Positions 6,590 through 9,378 of a stretch of 9,378 bases of DNA are shown one piece after another. The notes beneath the pieces are model-generated. The model was not told the origin of the DNA. It did no database searches and saw only the letters and a list, made by a program, of their open reading frames with translations. Position numbers and translations under genes: made by a program. The stretch comes from Desulfobacteraceae bacterium (GTDB lineage: Bacteria > Desulfobacterota > Desulfobacteria > Desulfobacterales > Desulfosarcinaceae), in NCBI GenBank assembly GCA_027031325.1, contig JALVRI010000540.1, forward strand, positions 1-9,378, given 5' to 3'. The stretch's first letter is position 1, and every line of letters begins with the position of its first letter.

Positions 6590-9376
6590 TCAGTTGCCTT
6601 CGAACCAGTTGACAAGCTCTTTGACCGATTGCTGGTCGAGCTTGAAGCGGAACTTGAGGTAGGGCCCCTGGGCGGTGTAATCGGCACCCGAGAAGTCTTC
6701 ATCCCTGAAACCTGAAAAATTGTATCCCAGGCTGAGCCAGACGTTTTTGGCCAGGCTGTATCCCAGCGACAAACCGCTGCGCCAATCCAGCTGGCCGGCG
6801 CTCCAGGCGTGCAGCAGTCCGGCCTGGAGACCCACGTCCCAGCGCCGGGTCAGGTCGTAGCGGGCTTCCAATCCCATCAGGTCGGTGAACCCTTCGTAGT
6901 CGGCGCCGTCGAAGGTGGCCAGGACGTACTTGGCACCGTACTGGAAGGCCATTTGGAGCCTTTCGTGGGGCCGCCAGTCGGCGTTGAGGTTGCTAACCAG
7001 CTTGCCCGTCCTTTCGCTTGGGGTTCCGACAGTCTTGCTGGAGGCTGTTTTGTAGTCCAGGCGTTCCAGGATGATCCAGCGGGCTTGCGGGGGACGGAAG
7101 GCCGCACTCAGGCGCAGGTCGCCGGCCTCGTTGCGGCTGCCGGCGGAGGTCTGTTCCAGGCGGTATTCGTATCCGGCCGAAAGTCCCAGGCCGGGCCTGA
7201 CTTTGCCGCCGATACCGGTGGTCAGGTTGAGCTTGTCCTGCTCATCGCCACGGCGGGTTTCGACCCGGCCGGCCCAGGACCAGTTTTCCGCCCTGTACCC
7301 GGCCCCAAGGCTGGCGGCGGTGAAATCCTCGCTTGCGCCCGATGCCGGGGGGACATCCGGGTCGAAACCCGGTCTGTGGTTATCCTGGAGACTCTGGGAT
7401 CTTTCCAGGCCCCCTTCCACGGTCCAGCGGGGAGTGATCCGCCAGGTCTGATCCAGGCCGAGGCTGGCGAAGATCCGGTCGCCGTCTTCATCGAGGCTGC
7501 GGTTGATACTGCTTCCCAGGTGACCTCCTTGCCAGGGAGTGGCTTTCAGGCCGGCCCTGGTGGTCTGGGTGTTCTTTTCGGACTGCCAGGTAAATTCCTG
7601 GGCGGCAAAGAGGGTGGTTGTGCGGGTAAGTTGATAGTCGGCCCCCAGGCTGGTACGGGTCGGAAAATCGGAGCTTTCGTCCAGGCCGAAGAGGCTTTGC
7701 TCGTGTTTCAGCTTGAGAGTCAGGCGCTTGTTCATCAGCCTGCGGGAAGCACCCAGGGTCGCCTGGAGTGATTGGTCGCGGTTGCCGCTTTTGTCTTCGT
7801 CCCGGGTGAAGCTCAAGCCGGCCGAGAGGCGATAGAATTCTTCCTTCCAGACGAGCTCGGTTTCGGCATGATGGCGGATGGCCCCGCTGTCAAGGATTTC
7901 CTGGCGCCAGAGAGCGGCCGCGGCCGCCAGTTGGTCATCGATCTTGTAGCGGGCTTCGGCTCCGTATTTGCGGGTGGCTTCTTCCGATCCGTTTTGTTGG
8001 CCCAGGCCGAAATCTTCTCCCAGGTGGCGGAAGTAGGCCCTGGCGTCCAGGGAGGATGTGGCCGCTTTTAGTTCCACCAGGGCGGCCTGGCCGGCGGTGG
8101 TTGTCCCGTCCTGCTTTTTGCGGCTGCCGGCCACCTCGGCCTTGAGCTCGATGCCCTTGGCCAGCTTGACCCTGGCGTCCATCCCGGCCAGGTCGGACTC
8201 GGCGTTTTCCGGGCCTTCGTGAATCAGGGTCGTTCCGATTTCGAACCTGTCCCCGGCCAGGGCGGCCGAGGCCCGGCCGCCGTAGTTGTAGGCCTTGTCA
8301 CCAACCTGGCGGCTTTCATACTCCACCACGATGTAGACCGGGTTGAAATCGTCGTCCCGGCTGTAAACCGGCTCCTTGAAGTAGATGGTGCCCGCATCGT
8401 AATCGATGCTGTAGTCCACGTGACGGGTGAGCTGGCGGGATTCGATGATGATCTCGCTTCTGAAGCGGTCCCGCGTTTCCAGGATGACCTTTTCGGAGTT
8501 TATCTTTATCTGCTTGCGAGACAGGTGGTAAAGGCCGCTTGTCCCGTCGCCCTGCAATTCGTCCCTGACAAAGGCCTGGTCCGTGTGGCTGGCAAAGGCC
8601 GTCAGGCCGAAACGCCGGCCGTTGTATTCGGACTTGAAACCGTTGAAACGCCGGCTGTAGCGGGAAAGTTCGGTTACGCTCAGGCCCGTGTCGTAGTCTC
8701 CGAAAAGGGCATAGAACTGGTCGCGTTCGATCTTGAGGTAGAGTTTTTCGATACTGGCCGCGTCATCGGCCTGGACGCTGGCATCGCCGTAGAGGGTATA
8801 GTAGGCATCGGGGTCGATTTCTCCGAACATCCGGTTGTGGGGATCGTCCTTGTCGCGGCCCGAGTCGTAGCGGGCCGTCAGCAGCCACTTGCCCTTGATG
8901 CGGCCCTTGGCGTAGAACGCCAGGCGGCCGTCGGTGTAAAAATCTTCCTCGTCGTCCGGTCCCAGGCTTTCCATGTTGCCCGATATCGTGTTGTAACCGG
9001 CCGTTCCTTCCGCCAGGCCCACCAGGATCCAGTCCCGCAGGTCGGGCTTTACGTAGGTCTCGACTTTGATTTCGGCCTGGTTGTACTTCAGGGTGGCGGT
9101 GTAATTGCCGGCCTGGGTGACCGGTGCGAACCAGGCCGTGCCGTCGGCATCCACGTGCAGCCTGCCTTGTTCCGGGGTGCGGGAAAGGCCGGTGTCCCGG
9201 GGTGCCAGAGGTTTGAGGTTGCCTTGGATGACATCCAGCTCCACCGGCGCCTTGATCAGGTTTCCGTTTTTATCCTTCAACCGCAGTTTTATCCTGACGG
9301 GCGTTTTGCCGTCGGCCAGGTTCCGGTCGAAGGCGACTTGTTCGATGCGGGCCACGGCCCCGGTACGGGTTACCCT
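6590..9376 (-). CDS. Large outer-membrane beta-barrel protein with Ig-like domain, C-terminal part
   Basis: Probably a surface protein anchored as an outer-membrane barrel; exact function unknown. The frame is open to the right edge. The GTG at 9355 falls inside an Ig-like strand (preceded by RVTRTGA), so it is unlikely to be the start and the gene is truncated. Numbering from that GTG: residues 1-102 form an Ig-like (invasin/Big-type) domain with the usual ADG and DKNGN turns. Residues 105-225 hold barrel-like strands with a LYGD motif and KLYLKIERD. Residues 265-347 form a conserved segment (GDGTSGLYHLSR, then DYSIDYDAGTIYF and YIVVEYE), reminiscent of segments in SprA-like and other large outer-membrane proteins. 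From about 355 to 905 the chain alternates polar and hydrophobic residues with many aromatic girdle positions and short DED/GD turns, consistent with 20 or more strands. The last strand (YLKFRFKLDQ) is followed by a 15-residue tail ending WFEGN, not the usual terminal Phe. It is convergent with the kinase and has its own promoter outside the window. Confidence 0.82.
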   Translation of the reverse strand, partial: RVTRTGAVARIEQVAFDRNLADGKTPVRIKLRLKDKNGNLIKAPVELDVIQGNLKPLAPRDTGLSRTPEQGRLHVDADGTAWFAPVTQAGNYTATLKYNQAEIKVETYVKPDLRDWILVGLAEGTAGYNTISGNMESLGPDDEEDFYTDGRLAFYAKGRIKGKWLLTARYDSGRDKDDPHNRMFGEIDPDAYYTLYGDASVQADDAASIEKLYLKIERDQFYALFGDYDTGLSVTELSRYSRRFNGFKSEYNGRRFGLTAFASHTDQAFVRDELQGDGTSGLYHLSRKQIKINSEKVILETRDRFRSEIIIESRQLTRHVDYSIDYDAGTIYFKEPVYSRDDDFNPVYIVVEYESRQVGDKAYNYGGRASAALAGDRFEIGTTLIHEGPENAESDLAGMDARVKLAKGIELKAEVAGSRKKQDGTTTAGQAALVELKAATSSLDARAYFRHLGEDFGLGQQNGSEEATRKYGAEARYKIDDQLAAAAALWRQEILDSGAIRHHAETELVWKEEFYRLSAGLSFTRDEDKSGNRDQSLQATLGASRRLMNKRLTLKLKHEQSLFGLDESSDFPTRTSLGADYQLTRTTTLFAAQEFTWQSEKNTQTTRAGLKATPWQGGHLGSSINRSLDEDGDRIFASLGLDQTWRITPRWTVEGGLERSQSLQDNHRPGFDPDVPPASGASEDFTAASLGAGYRAENWSWAGRVETRRGDEQDKLNLTTGIGGKVRPGLGLSAGYEYRLEQTSAGSRNEAGDLRLSAAFRPPQARWIILERLDYKTASSKTVGTPSERTGKLVSNLNADWRPHERLQMAFQYGAKYVLATFDGADYEGFTDLMGLEARYDLTRRWDVGLQAGLLHAWSAGQLDWRSGLSLGYSLAKNVWLSLGYNFSGFRDEDFSGADYTAQGPYLKFRFKLDQQSVKELVNWFEGN

Positions 9377-9378
9377 CG

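Noticed and set aside
6809..7771. A 320-codon + strand frame opposite the outer-membrane gene, followed by another at 7772-8071
   Set aside because: Low-complexity G/P/A/V composition with no domain, and the opposing strand has clear beta-barrel periodicity.
7911..7929. GC-rich palindromic run (two overlapping GCGGCCGC motifs)
   Set aside because: It is explained by a run of alanine codons in the outer-membrane protein.
2..9376. A dedicated defence, secretion or biosynthetic system
   Set aside because: The four genes are two signalling kinases, one antiporter and one outer-membrane protein. No nuclease, toxin, transposase or biosynthetic enzyme is encoded, and the right-hand gene is convergent with the rest.

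Overview
The window carries four protein genes and no RNA gene, mobile element or CRISPR array that I can support. It is GC-rich, and the protein style points to a Gram-negative bacterium: large PAS-rich hybrid histidine kinases with a fused receiver, and an outer-membrane barrel. By resemblance I would guess Desulfobacterota (former Deltaproteobacteria). That is inference; no marker gene is present.

Layout: (1) At the left edge, on the + strand, is the truncated 5' end of a membrane-bound hybrid sensor kinase (Cache, transmembrane segment, HAMP-like linker, two PAS, HisKA, ATPase, receiver). (2) Almost directly behind it is a ten-helix CaCA-type cation antiporter, probably co-transcribed with the kinase. 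(3) A 228-bp gap holds a long stem-loop and a possible promoter. (4) Next comes a second, soluble hybrid kinase with four PAS domains and the same HisKA-ATPase-receiver core as the first. (5) A short convergent gap contains a spaced inverted repeat. (6) On the - strand is the C-terminal part of a large outer-membrane protein, with an Ig-like domain followed by a long beta-barrel. It runs off the right edge.

How they may work together: the first kinase reads a periplasmic signal through its Cache domain and its operon partner moves Na+ or Ca2+ across the inner membrane, so an ion-homeostasis link is possible but unproven. The second kinase looks like a cytosolic paralogue with cysteine-bearing PAS sensors, possibly redox- or metal-responsive. 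Neither kinase has an output response regulator in the window. The outer-membrane gene is convergent and probably unrelated.

I do not see a clearly new multi-gene system. The points most worth a second look are the altered ion-site residues of the antiporter, the cysteine motifs in two PAS domains, the paralogous kinases flanking the antiporter, and two inverted-repeat elements between genes.
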